Positions 42,931-52,856 of a stretch of 64,000 nucleotides of DNA are shown here, piece after piece. The notes beneath the pieces are model-generated. The model had not been told where the DNA came from and did no database searches. It saw only the letters and a list, made by a program, of their open reading frames with translations. The position numbers were made by a program, and so were the translations under genes. The stretch comes from Ampelomyces quisqualis (Eukaryota > Ascomycota > Dothideomycetes > Pleosporales > Phaeosphaeriaceae): NCBI GenBank assembly GCA_018398575.1, contig JAGTXZ010000005.1, positions 3,782,001 through 3,846,000 of the forward strand. The letters are read 5' to 3'. Every line of letters begins with the position of its first letter. The stretch's first letter is position 1.

Positions 42931-43381
42931 ATGGTATGATTCAGTAGTACATTTCAACTTATTCTTCACAACTAAAGATTTAATATAGGGTTCCTGGGAG
43001 ATCCGCGCCGCTATATACACACCTCGATACGGCAACTACAAGCACTGGGCCCTCTGTGCAGAGAACGAAAATACAAGCATTATATATGAGGTCACCGGGC
43101 AGCATGGAACCTTCGAGCGCAACGTCCTGCAAACCGAGCCTGAAAAGATAATCGGCTTTTTGGAATCAATCTATCTTGGAGAAGTGGCAGATGATGATTT
43201 CGAAAATTTCGAGAGCACTATCACAGCTACAGAGGTGGACAACGAGACAACAGAGTGGGACTGTCAAGATTACGTGCTAGAAATACTGGACAACTTGGAG
43301 AAAGAATGTATCATAGACGGCGACGACGAGACCTACAAAAAGCAGAAGAATAAGCTCAAGAACAAGCGCGGAGAGTATTAA
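42931..43381 (+). CDS. Small DUF6540-like protein, possible permuted papain-like (LRAT/NlpC-P60) fold, 131 aa
   Basis: The start codon is an exon by itself: ATG at 42931-42933 is followed directly by a GT donor, and exon 2 (42989-43381) begins with the glycine codon after a TAG acceptor, giving 131 residues. The join yields MGSWEIRAAIYTPRYG, a sensible N-terminus, whereas the next ATG would remove the first half. Seen: a His-Trp-Ala-Leu segment (His20), VTGQHGTFERN (His40), and EWDCQDYVLEILDNLE (Cys93). A His in a HWAL-type strand followed by a Cys at the head of a helix (DCQxYV) is the layout of circularly permuted papain-like folds such as LRAT; fungal DUF6540 proteins, as I recall them, share it. 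The C-terminal tail is Lys-rich. AT-richer than the housekeeping genes near it. Activity is not established. Confidence 0.7.
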
Positions 43382-43612
43382 AAATATACACCGGACGTTC
43401 TGGCATGTCAACGATCGTTATCGCGCTTTTGTTTGCCTTATCAACCATTCCCGCGCCTAACCATGTACCTTTGACTGTTCCAAACTTAATTAACGCTTGT
43501 ACTGAACGACCAACTAGTTTGCTACTCTACATGTTTCCACCAGAGAGCGTCTAGCAACCATTTCTCTGTGTTCCAAAGTGGAGAGATGCATTCAGGAATG
43601 AATAAGTACCAA

Positions 43613-44735
43613 TCACTGTCTTCGTTTGTAGATAATCCATTCATCCATCACCTTTGTAGACTCGTAGTACTCTAGATAGAAGCCGCTATATTGCCAGTCA
43701 ATAATGCCAGTTACGCGACATTGTCCTCCTTCAAGCTTTACCATAATATTGTCAGGCCGAAGATCGTTGTGGCTGAGAACATGCGTCTGTGACAGAGGCG
43801 GGCAAAGACTCCGGAGGGTTTTGATGTAAATTGGGCTTCCAAAATGGGGATTAGAGAATTGCCAATTGTCGAAATCTTCTGTAGTCCAAATAGGTTCTGT
43901 TGTGCAGCGAACGTGTCGTCTTACATCTTGGCAACCTTCTCCTGCTATACCTCCAAGTGGCATGTTGTTAGGACGGGTTAAAGACCGTAACTGAATAAAT
44001 ATGTCGTTGAGCTGTTCTTGGACTAAGCGCTTAAGAGAGTTGTCTAATTTTGGCCAGACTGCTTCAAGTGTTGTGCCAGGCACAAGAGACATGAAGACAA
44101 GAAAGCATTTACCAAGGCGTATAAGACCAAGTGGTCTTGGCGCAGGGATAGAAGGTTTATGTTCTTGGAGGTATTGCAGAGTTGTGTATTCAGTGAAGTT
44201 GTCTATATTCCGTATAATCTTAAGAGCAATACTGGGACTGCACTTAAGGACGATTTTGTGTCTGCCAATCTCGGGCTTCCAGACAACTTCGCTCTGCTCA
44301 ACTAATTTGCGGACACTGCAGGCAAGCGAATATTCGTTATGGTTATGGTCGCTTTCAATAAGGCCTTGGACGGATTCAGAGAGCGGGAACAGGACTGTGG
44401 CTAAGGTATTTCCTTCAAGAAGATGTCGAACATCGTTAGGAAACAACGAAACATCTATCTTTGAACGCTTGGAAGGGAGGTCCTTCGCATGACAACCTGT
44501 AAGGCGTTAGATTTACTCTGAGAACTAAAGCATAGTGGTGCGAAGCCCACAAACTTTCAGACTTTCGTTTAGCAAGCCGAACTGCATACGAAGAGGGGAT
44601 TTCGGAAGCCAGATCTACTTCTGGGTCCGCTTCCAAAGCTTTTAGTAGCTTTTTCATAACCATACGATTCAATTGAAAAGCCGGAGATGTAGTTGGAGCG
44701 TTCATGATGTCTGTTTTCTGAGGTTGGGGATGCAT
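43613..44735 (-). CDS. Aminoglycoside-phosphotransferase-fold (kinase-like) protein
   Basis: Exon 1 (44735-44555) and exon 2 (44496-43613) join through a 58-bp GT-AG intron (donor GTTTGT, branch CTAAC, acceptor TACAG) to 354 residues. Such fungal APH-fold proteins are probably small-molecule or protein kinases; substrates are mostly unknown. Seen: a helical N-terminal region (LNRMVMKKLLKALEADPEVD), VLKCSPSIALKII with the likely ATP-binding Lys, LQYLQEHKPSIPAPRPLGLI, FLVFMSLVPGTTLE (hinge), the catalytic loop SHNDLRPDNIMV, and the metal-binding GIIDWQYSGFY. Two starts are possible (44735 or 44705). The first overlaps the 30-bp repeat array upstream. The gene is AT-rich and faces the DUF6540-like gene tail-to-tail. 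Confidence 0.85.
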
Positions 44736-44848
44736 GGGGTCTGTGTCGTGCAGTCAAGGACGCATGGCGTCTGTGTCGTGAAGTGGAGGACGTATGGCGT
44801 CTGTGTCGTGTAGTGGAGGATGTATGGCGTCTGTGTTGTGAATTAGAG
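44729..44848. repeat. 30-bp tandem repeat, four copies
   Basis: Units start at 44729, 44759, 44789 and 44819 and resemble GACGCATGGCGTCTGTGTCG followed by TGAAGTGGAG. The copies differ mainly by C/T and G/A changes, and the last is the most diverged. The first unit overlaps the possible start of the kinase-like gene, so the array lies in its promoter or 5' leader. Confidence 0.93.
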
Positions 44849-45524
44849 GGAGATTAGCTTCAAGTCTGATAAGGTAATTTGCCCATGGCACGTGATAATA
44901 TCACTTGAAAATGCTCCTATTTTTGCGGAGAAATCTCCCAGGCATGTACACTGGTCACTCCTTACCCCAAGCCAATGGGTACGATGATCTGAGCAGCAAG
45001 CGCAGATAAAAACGCGACAACGGGTAATACTACCAACTGTTGGCGAAATCCGCGTAGCACTTTGCACCATACGGGCATTCCATATAATACATTCTCTTTA
45101 CAACTTTTTTTTCTCGTATATAGTCGCAGGACCGTGACGATGAACGCCATGAGACTCAATATCACACTCAAGTAGACTAACAAATCGTTCTGCTGACGCG
45201 AACTCGGGCTGCTTGCGACATGAAGGTTTTGTTGACGTACAAAACTGAGAAAATCACCAAAGATCGCGCTCAATATGCAAGAAGACATCGTGAGAACGAT
45301 GGACATAATCCTGCCAGAGAGCTATATTTGTGGAACAACATCCAGCAACGTTCTAATGGTGATGACGACAGCGACGTAATGCCAAAGACGTGGGGTAGTT
45401 CGATCAATTTAAGCCACACGCCCTGCGCACGCTTAGTCAAATTGTACTTTCGTATGTCCAACGCGATGATGGTCCCATCCTGCAAAAAGCATTCTTCGGC
45501 CCAACACGAGCGTTTGCAAACAAG
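44849..45524. other. AT-rich interval with a doubtful membrane ORF
   Basis: Between the repeat array and the epimerase-like gene. The only candidate is the minus-strand frame 44962-45306 listed separately. The right part must hold the promoter of the reductase gene. Confidence 0.4.
44962..45306 (-). CDS. Doubtful hydrophobic ORF, 114 aa
   Basis: A single frame with two hydrophobic segments: LLVYLSVILSLMAFIVTVLR, followed by LYTRKK, and LVVLPVVAFLSALAAQIIVP near the end. The RLYTRK ending of the first helix recalls fungal seven-helix rhodopsin-like membrane proteins, but only about two helices are present, so this could be a truncated relic. No start-context or splice evidence supports it. 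Confidence 0.25.
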   Translation of the reverse strand: MSIVLTMSSCILSAIFGDFLSFVRQQNLHVASSPSSRQQNDLLVYLSVILSLMAFIVTVLRLYTRKKSCKENVLYGMPVWCKVLRGFRQQLVVLPVVAFLSALAAQIIVPIGLG

Positions 45525-46764
45525 ATGACGGTTAAGAACAGAGGACTTGTAGCAGTAAGATCAGATCAGACCAATTCGGGAGAATACTTTGCTAACAATC
45601 GATATAGATTACCGGCGCTAACGGAACCATTGGATATGCCTGCGTAGTCTACGCTCTTCAGGCAAACTATCGCGTACGCTGCATCGTCCGACGCGAAGAC
45701 GCTTTCGCCACGATTGCATCAGGACTCTCAGTACAGCAGTACCTGGACTATTTGGACTTCGCCGTCGTTCCAGACAACGCTGCCGAAAATTCCTACCATG
45801 ATGCACTGGCCGGAGCGAAATATGTCTTGCATATAGCAGGTGCAGTGCCTTTGCCAGTAAGTCGGAGCAAAATCAACGATGAAATGCTACAGCAGCTAAC
45901 AACTCAGCACCTACATCCTGATGATCAAATTTACCATCCTTTCATCAAATCCACTAAGAACGTGATATCCGCGGCAGAAAAGTCTGGAACCGTAAAACGT
46001 ATCGTCTTCACTCAAGCTGGTGCTGGCTTGATCGATTCCGAGGTTGGCAACACTTATGGTAAGGAGATGAAAGGTGTGCTTGACGGTATGTCTCGGGCCA
46101 TACATCATATCTTTCCCAACACTGACACCCTAGCTCAGAGCACGTTGAGGTCAATCAAGCTGCACTCACATATGAACCCCCACTAAAATCCGCACACCAA
46201 GCCTACTGCGCGTCGAAGTCGCAGTGCATGGCTTATCTCAACGATCTCCAACGCAGCAAGAAGTTGCCATTCGACATCGTGCAAGTCATTCCAGGAACTG
46301 TCATCGGCCCGTCCGAGTTCGTGACTACACGTTCGCAAGCTCTCGAGCACATTGATCGCCAGACCAAAGCTCTGCTCTTCGACGACATGGCGCCTCGCTA
46401 TGCATTTGGGTTCGTGCATGTGCAGGATTGTGCAAGAATACATATTGAGGCACTAAACGAGCAAAAGGTAAAGAGTAAGAATAGTCCGCCGTGGTTCGTT
46501 GCTGCGGCAACTTCTGAAGAGGGTATCAATGGAGAGCAAATGTGGGCTAAGGCTGCGGGTATGATTGAGCAGGAGTTTGAGCAAGAGATCAAAGAGGGAG
46601 TATTCAAGGTGGGAAAGAGTAAGACGCCTGTCAATATGCCATATCGAGTGGACTCGGCGTTCACAGAGAGCACACTTCTGCACGGCGAAACGATGAGGGG
46701 ACTGGAGGAGTGCGTTAGGGAAGTTGCGAATTGGTATCTGCGGTTGAAGTTGGATGATGAGTGA
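45525..46764 (+). CDS. NAD(P)-dependent epimerase/ketoreductase (extended SDR)
   Basis: Exons 45525-45554, 45608-46085 and 46139-46764 join to 377 residues; two 53-bp GT-AG introns. The protein resembles dihydroflavonol-4-reductase and fungal methylglyoxal/aldehyde reductases, which reduce carbonyls with NADPH. Seen: the extended-SDR cofactor motif ITGANGTIGYA at about 11-21 (only complete after joining exon 1), YVLHIAGAVPLP, NVISAAEKSGTVKRIVFTQA, the catalytic YCASK (Tyr-x3-Lys) and VIPGTVIGP. The C-terminal part is longer than in typical members, with two charged helices. It ends 66 bp from the end of a second, unrelated SDR gene in the opposite direction. Confidence 0.85.
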
Positions 46765-46830
46765 GTAAAGAAATGTAACAAGACAGGTTGTACCTTGTGC
46801 ACATCGTATATTGTTACAAACTCTGCCAGC

Positions 46831-47771
46831 TTACAACTTGCTACTGCTCTCGCCCGCCATCTTCTTCCCTCTCCATCCGCTAAGCGTCGCACCACCATCA
46901 ATCTCTAATGCGTTGCCTGTCATATGCGCACTGCCCGAGCTCGCGAGGAACAAACAGAGCCCGCCAAAGTCGCTTGGCTTTCCAATCCTGCCTGTTGGTT
47001 GTCCGGACTCCAAGGCCTCCTTGTACTTGTCCAGACCAAAATTTGTCATGCGCGAGGGGAACACTCCAGGACAGATGACGTTGACCATGATGTTCTTTGG
47101 TGCGAGTTTTGATGCAGTCATCTTGGTGAGATGAATACACGCTGCTTTCGCAGGTCCATCTTTTCTAACGATTAGCTGAGATGCCTCGATGATCTTGTAA
47201 AAGACTTACAACTGAACGTGCCATGGCCAGGCTTACTCAAGCCCCCGCCCTCGCCAGTCGTAACATCCAAAGTCTGTATTCCCGCCATACTCGCAATGTT
47301 GATGACCCTGCCAGGCTTCTCTGCCGTCGCGCCCCTGAGCAACAACGGCTCCATTTCTACAGTCATGTAGAAGATATTCTTGACATTTAGATCATATAGC
47401 TTATCCCACGCTTGTTCAGGATAATTATAATAATCGTCGCCCCAGCTCGCTCCGGTATTGTTCACCAGTACTGTCAATCTATCGACGCGCTTCTTCATCT
47501 CGTCGCATAACGCAACACAACCTGCTTTATTCTTCAAATCTGCAATGACGTATTCACAAGTTCCTGGACCGAGTGCGTTGAGTCTTGCGGATGTGGACTT
47601 CAATTCAGATTCTTTGCGCGAGGCAATGAAGACGCGTGAGCCGTTCTGCACGAAAGCCTGCGCGGCCATTTCACCGAGACCGGTGGCGCCTCCGGTCACG
47701 AGGACGATGTGGGAAGAGAAATCGAAGAGCGTGGAGACGCGAAGGTCTTCTTTGGAGGCCGCGTGCGTCAT
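46831..47771 (-). CDS. Short-chain dehydrogenase/reductase (classical SDR)
   Basis: Exon 1 (47771-47210) and exon 2 (47159-46831) join through a 50-bp GT-AG intron to 296 residues. It resembles RhlG-like 3-oxoacyl-reductases of fungi. Seen: the cofactor motif TGGATGLGEM at about 26-35, NNTGASWG in place of the usual NNAG, the catalytic Ser in INIASMAG, and the active-site YGPAK (Tyr-x3-Lys), which is split by the intron and appears only after joining. It ends with DGGATLSGW as classical SDRs do. Localisation is probably cytosolic; there is no signal peptide. Substrate unknown. Its position next to another reductase may mean a small metabolic locus, but no synthase gene is present. Confidence 0.88.
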
Positions 47772-48391
47772 GTTGGCAGTTGTGAAGGGTGTTCTGACGC
47801 GGTCGTGGTGCGCATCAAGTGCTGCAGATGCTCAATTGATATTTTTGGAGCTTGGCGTGAGCTTTACGGGATTAAGTGAAGGTACATGAAGACGCAATTG
47901 CGCGAAGCTATAGCTCTACTTCGTAACATGACTCTCGATGTCCACATAGATCATGGCATCATGCGCGGAGATGGAAAGAGACCTCGGCACAACTGGTAGC
48001 GGCGAAACGTGCCCGGCCCGAGTAGGGGGATGCGGGGTTACCTAGCGCGATTCTAGAACCCCTTGCTGCGTTCGATTTCGACATCACGGATCACGTTCCC
48101 TGCCACCCGGAGTCCAAACTACTTACGAGATGATCATCACGTTGTCGAACATTCTAACTCTTGTCCTGTTCATCTGATACTCATTCTGCAAACCGTACAA
48201 AATGCGTCTTCCCAGGACAGAAATTCAGCTGGCGTCCATACATGGTGATAAACCATCGCTCCAAGCAGTTCCTCAGGCAACAGCTTACAGGGATGGTTGC
48301 TACACGATTCTGATCGAGCCTGGTATATCAAACCCGGAGGAAACATACGTCGCTATCTGAACGTGCTGGGAATCTCGATCTGCGGCGACTT
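47772..48391. other. Intergenic, nothing recognised
   Basis: About 600 bp upstream of the SDR gene, with no gene or repeat that I can support. Confidence 0.45.
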
Positions 48392-48840
48392 TTACCCATA
48401 ATTTCCTTGCCACAATTCTGCTGGCGGTTTAGGATTCGTACTACTTGGGGCCTCAACTATATACTGGTTCTGATCCATCTTGTGTCGTTGCCATGACTGA
48501 TGATTACTCGCTGCGAGCTCAGTATGCTCGTTCTCTGGAATCTGTTCCGCTAATTTCTGTGAATAGTTCTGGGCATGATCCCAATCTCTAACTCCTTGGT
48601 TCTTTTCGGCTTTTTTGCTTTTGCGTTTGCCCAGGCAGTACCACATGCTCCCCGCGCCCAAGGCTATGCCAACGACAGAGCCAACAACCACGCCCGGGAT
48701 CAAAGCTTTCTTATTCTATGACGAGCTTGAAGAAGGTGGTTGTTGTGTAGACGCCACTTTCCTTGTCGCCCTAGCTCCATTTTCTGCTCAATTCATGCCA
48801 TCTGGCAACTCGATTCTCCCGATTAAAGATCATCGCCATT
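48392..48840 (-). pseudogene. Relic of a single-pass membrane protein (C-terminal part)
   Basis: An open frame at 48392-48703 encodes a transmembrane helix (PGVVVGSVVGIALGAGSMWY) followed by GKRKSKK and a polar tail ending LWQGNYG. Upstream in the same frame is a Ser/Pro-rich stalk (STQQPPSSSSS) that is cut by TAG, then a TGA a little earlier. Such a stalk, helix and basic stop-transfer are typical of fungal kelch-type or Wsc-type surface proteins. The missing N-terminal part and the stops suggest a decayed gene. It overlaps the zone where the GH47 relic begins on the other strand. Confidence 0.4.
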
Positions 48841-48929
48841 CCTCTTCGTCTGCAGTTGCGTCTACTGCTTCCATACGAGGATCACATATCTGCCCCACGA
48901 CGCCGCCAGCTCCAGGACTCACGCCAGAT

Positions 48930-50486
48930 ACTCAAAGCCGATTCGACTGGAGGACCATCCGAAAGCACAACCCCATTGACACCTATGCTCAACTCCCTGT
49001 TGGTCATCCATCATCCAGACCTGCTGTCCAACACGCCTTCGTGGCAGCGTCGCCAAGGGCCAAGAACGAAACCGCTTCTCGTAAGGAACGTGGTGCGAGA
49101 AGTGTTCAGGCGGAGTTGGAAGTCGTACAAGGACCGAGCATGGACGAAAGATGAGCTTGCACCAATCTCTGGCGGAGCAAGAGACACTTTTGGAAGTTGG
49201 GGAGCTACGTTAGTCGACAGCTTAGATACACTGTGGATCATGGACATGGAACAGGAATACACCGAAGCCGTGGAGACTGCGGTGGACATTGACTTTGGAC
49301 CAAAAATCGACGGCGAAATCAATGTGTTTGTAACTATTAGACGATATCTCGATGACTTCCTAGGTGCCTATGACGTTTCAGGCTGTCACGATGCATGACT
49401 TCTAAATAAGGCTATCGAAGTCGCGGACATGGCATATGCGTCTTTCGATCCAACAAAACGGATGCCAGTGTCGAGGTGGAGTCCCAAGAAAGCTGTAGAT
49501 GGCGAGGAGCAACTTCCGGCGGAGTCAGTGTTGGTCGCCGAAGCAGCCTCAGCCAGTCTGGAATTCACTAGCCTGTCACAACTCACGGGAGACACGCGTT
49601 ATTTCGATGCCATTTCAAGAGTAACAAATCTACTTGAGGAACAGCAGAGATTGACCAAGCTTCCAGGCATGTGGCCAATCAGTGTCAACATGCGAAAGCC
49701 AGACTGACATTTGATAGCTCTTTTGGCCTCGGTGCGATGGCGGACTCCATGTACGAATACCTTCCCAAAATGCATCAACTACTCAACGGTATCGGTCCAG
49801 TTGCTACACAGTACCAAAAGATGCATGAGTATGCCATGTCTACCGCCATAATACCCACACTTTTCCGGCCTATGGTACACGTCAAAGCAGACATCTTAAT
49901 CGCTGGGGCTAACGTCAACGGACAGAGGGACGATAAGGGCCAGCATATTGTCTGCTTTGCTGGCGGTATGTTTGCTCTCAGCGGGCGACTTTTCGAGAAC
50001 AGTACTCACCTCGACATTGGCCGCAAGATCTCGGACGGCTGCGCGTAGATGTACAAGAGTGCACCGAATGGGATCATGCCAGAAGTTTTCTCAATGACCG
50101 CGTGCCCTACCACTTCAGCATGCAAATATACCTCAGAACCTGGCTCAAGCCCGTTCAGCGACGTTGGTGACGGGCGATATGTCCTCAGACCAGAAGCGAT
50201 CAAATCGATATTCTACATGCACCGCATTACCGGCGAAGTAGAGTTTCAAGACATCGCATGGGATATGTTCCAGGCTATCAACACCTATACTCAGACCGAA
50301 TTTGCCAATGCCGCAATCGGAGACGTCATGAAAACTCCAGTAGAAAAGTACGATAGTATGGAAAGCTTTTGGCTGGCGGAAGCGCCTAAGTGCTTTTACC
50401 TCATCTTCAGCGAACCTGACGAGATAAGTTTAGACAACTTTGTGTTTAACACCGAAGCACACACATTTCGAATACCATACAGATGA
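48930..50486 (+). pseudogene. GH47 alpha-1,2-mannosidase relic
   Basis: The frames of one class-I alpha-1,2-mannosidase run in order along the plus strand: SRFDWRTIRKHNPID (about 48935), VFRRSWKSYKDRAW, ISGGARDTFGSWGATLVDSL (about 49180), YLDDFLGAYDVSG, LLNKAIEVADMAYASFDPTK, KLPGMWPISVNMR, SFGLGAMADSMYEYLPKMHQ (about 49725), VCFAGGMFALSGRLF, RPEAIKSIFYMHRITGE and SMESFWLAEAPKCFYLIFS, ending NTEAHTFRIPYR (about 50480). GH47 enzymes trim N-glycan mannoses in the ER or Golgi or act outside the cell. The gene is broken by a frameshift near 49110, a TGA at about 49396, a one-base frameshift near 49700 and a TAG at 50046 where other GH47 proteins have Trp (DGCAW), a G-to-A change. Some catalytic Glu and the terminal calcium-binding Thr region may be lost too. 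Confidence 0.85.
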
Positions 50487-50737
50487 CCAGCACAAAAATC
50501 GAGACCAGCAGCCTTTCACAAAGAATGATCCACGTACTGTGGATGTGGAAATGTGTCGACCTGCCTCAAATCAACACTAGAAGCCAGGGCTTGAAACCAG
50601 CAAGCCGATGAAACAATGCTGAATCAGTCATATGGGAGTGCTGAAGTCTGTGTAGTCATCGTGAGTGATCGTATACAGAAGAAAGATGACTAAACAACTG
50701 TTCTATCTCATCCCAAAGTTAAGTGTCTGAGGTTTCT

Positions 50738-52233
50738 TCAGTGCGCTTGTTGTATCGAGAGGGATGTTTTCAACGCTCTCCTCGATGGACGCACAAGGCA
50801 TGTCCTCAAATACGTGAGAGACATCTCATTGCGGATCGTCATCAGTATTTTGACCGCTGGACACTGCTGCTGTATGTCATGGAAAACATGAGCCAGGCAG
50901 TCCCAGCGGAAGTCGTTCCAGTGGGAATTCCAATTAGCTGGGCTAGACTCATCGAGGGCGTCGATAACAAGGATGACGGACTGGAAATGGCTGGAGATAA
51001 AGCTGCAAAAAAGAATTCGCAGCTCTTCGAAACCGGCAGCGAATGATGCAGTGTCCTTGTACTGCTGCAAGAACAACCTCTGGATGCTCTCGAAAACCTC
51101 TTCATTTTGCCTGGCGAGAGACGCGAGGATGATCCCCAAGACTTTGGACGATTCCTGCTTCTGTGTGTCTGAGTAGTCACAGTAGGAGTACGCCGGACCC
51201 GTGCTTTTGCCCTGTACGTTCTTCTGCAGATAGTTGAAGATGCTCGAAGCAAGTACCGTTTTGCCAGCACCCGGGCTAGCGTGTACCCAAAGGAAGGAGT
51301 TGTCTTCGTCCAACCACTTCCGGAACGGACGTCCCCGTATCACGATGTCGCAGACTTGTGGCTGCCTTGTTGTTGGTAGCCACGTTAGCGGGAGAGAGCC
51401 ACTCGACCACTTTCGTCCAGCTCTGATCGTCTATGAATTCTGCAAGTAATCGCTGCGATACCTCAGCCTGACTCCATCTCTCATTGTCCTTTGCCCCATT
51501 GTCGTGCATTAGCTCTTTTTCTGCAAGGTCGGCTTCTGTTTCGATGTCGGTGACGCTCTTCACACTGGTGTCTCTAATCTCTCCAAATTGAACTTCGAAA
51601 GGCTTTCAAAGTAACTTCAAAGAAGCATTCAGGGACACGACAATGTTCATGGACGTCCTTCCACAACTTTTACAGCTTCCCAGCCTGAAAACATGCTTTG
51701 CCCGGGTTGAGAGCTCGAAAATATTCTCGAGTATGACCTTGACGGAATTATAGACATTTTTGTTGTCGGTATACGATCGCAAGCTTCTCGGGATCCTCTT
51801 GAGGATTTCGCCAATCTCTTCAAGCGTGCAGGTAATATTGGTGAAATACTTCCCGAATTCCTTCGCAAGCTAGTGTGCCGTACTCCGTTCCGTACAATTT
51901 CAATAGGTGCCTTCCTTTATCTGTGACTTGGCTTACATGGAGTACGATACGGCCTCATATGGGACAAAGCAAATCGTTGCTGTTTACAAAGACGTCGATA
52001 GATTGTCCGTACTGCTCTATTCCAGCTATAAATGGCAGCAACGCTGCACCAGCTTTGCGCGAGACAGATGCATCTCCGTGCTCGCTATTGGCGCTCTCTA
52101 CCTCCAGCAATAGAGATTCTGCGGTTCTGGTTGCTTCGAATAAAGCATTTTCGTCGGGTGACAAGGAAGCGAGGAAATTCTTGGCCGAGTCCTTCACCAA
52201 GTGCGATAGCACGTTGATTGGCAGGGAAGCCAT
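50738..52233 (-). pseudogene. NACHT-type NLR relic (STAND NTPase)
   Basis: From the 5' end on the minus strand: an N-terminal block beginning MASLPINVLSHLVKDSAKNF (52233), typical of fungal NLRs with a helical N-terminal domain (DUF7708-like); LLCPI followed by TGA where Trp is expected; LEEIGEILKRIPRSLRSY; SLKLL, TGA, KPFEVQFGEI, again at a Trp position; a linker WLSPANVATNNKA; a one-base frameshift near 51340; then the nucleotide-binding domain with Walker A HASPGAGKTVLASS and Walker B VILVIDALDE. The sequence stops at about 50738 before the rest of the NACHT and any repeat domain. Fungal NLRs sense non-self and can trigger cell death. This copy is dead, and the two TGG-to-TGA changes fit RIP. 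Confidence 0.85.
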
Positions 52234-52856
52234 GAAGGCTACGGACTACATGGAAAATGTACGCATAAGACCTGTTTAATGAACGCCGGCAACAACAGAG
52301 AAGGGGTCTATTTAAGGTCTTTTGAGGTAGCACTATTTGTAGACGGGACGGCTCGCTAGCGACTCAGGAGTCACCACATCGAAGACGTTGCAGGCAATGT
52401 CATTGATTCTCTAGAGGCTGTGCCCAAAGGTTATGTGGCTGACGTTTGTGGTAGGATGAAATGTTCAAATCGTTTTTCTTGACAATTCTATGGAACTAGG
52501 TGACCCCAAGACATGTGCGATCAGTGGAGGCCCTCTTGAAGCATAGGTTCAGGTCTCGAATAATATCCCCATGTTAAAATTATCGTTGGATCAGAACTCA
52601 CAATCGCAAGAAGGCCTAACATCGAAACCTCCAAAATCAAGGATGTTTCTGTCATTCACATCAATTACTTGTTGGCATTCTAAATCGGAAAGTCAGAGCT
52701 GAAAGAAAGTTCCAATTCTTAACTTCCAGAAGCGTTCAGACCGCCGATGAACAACCCGAAAACATTTTGAAATAGTGGAGAATACCGTTCCCATAATTTT
52801 CGTATGTGGGAGGCTAAAAGCTTGATGCATTTGAAGTGCTTGTCAAGCCTCCTCGC
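52234..52856. other. AT-rich intergenic interval
   Basis: About 620 bp of AT-rich sequence with no gene. It separates the relic-rich zone from the alcohol dehydrogenase and continues the lower GC level seen in the NLR relic. Confidence 0.5.
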
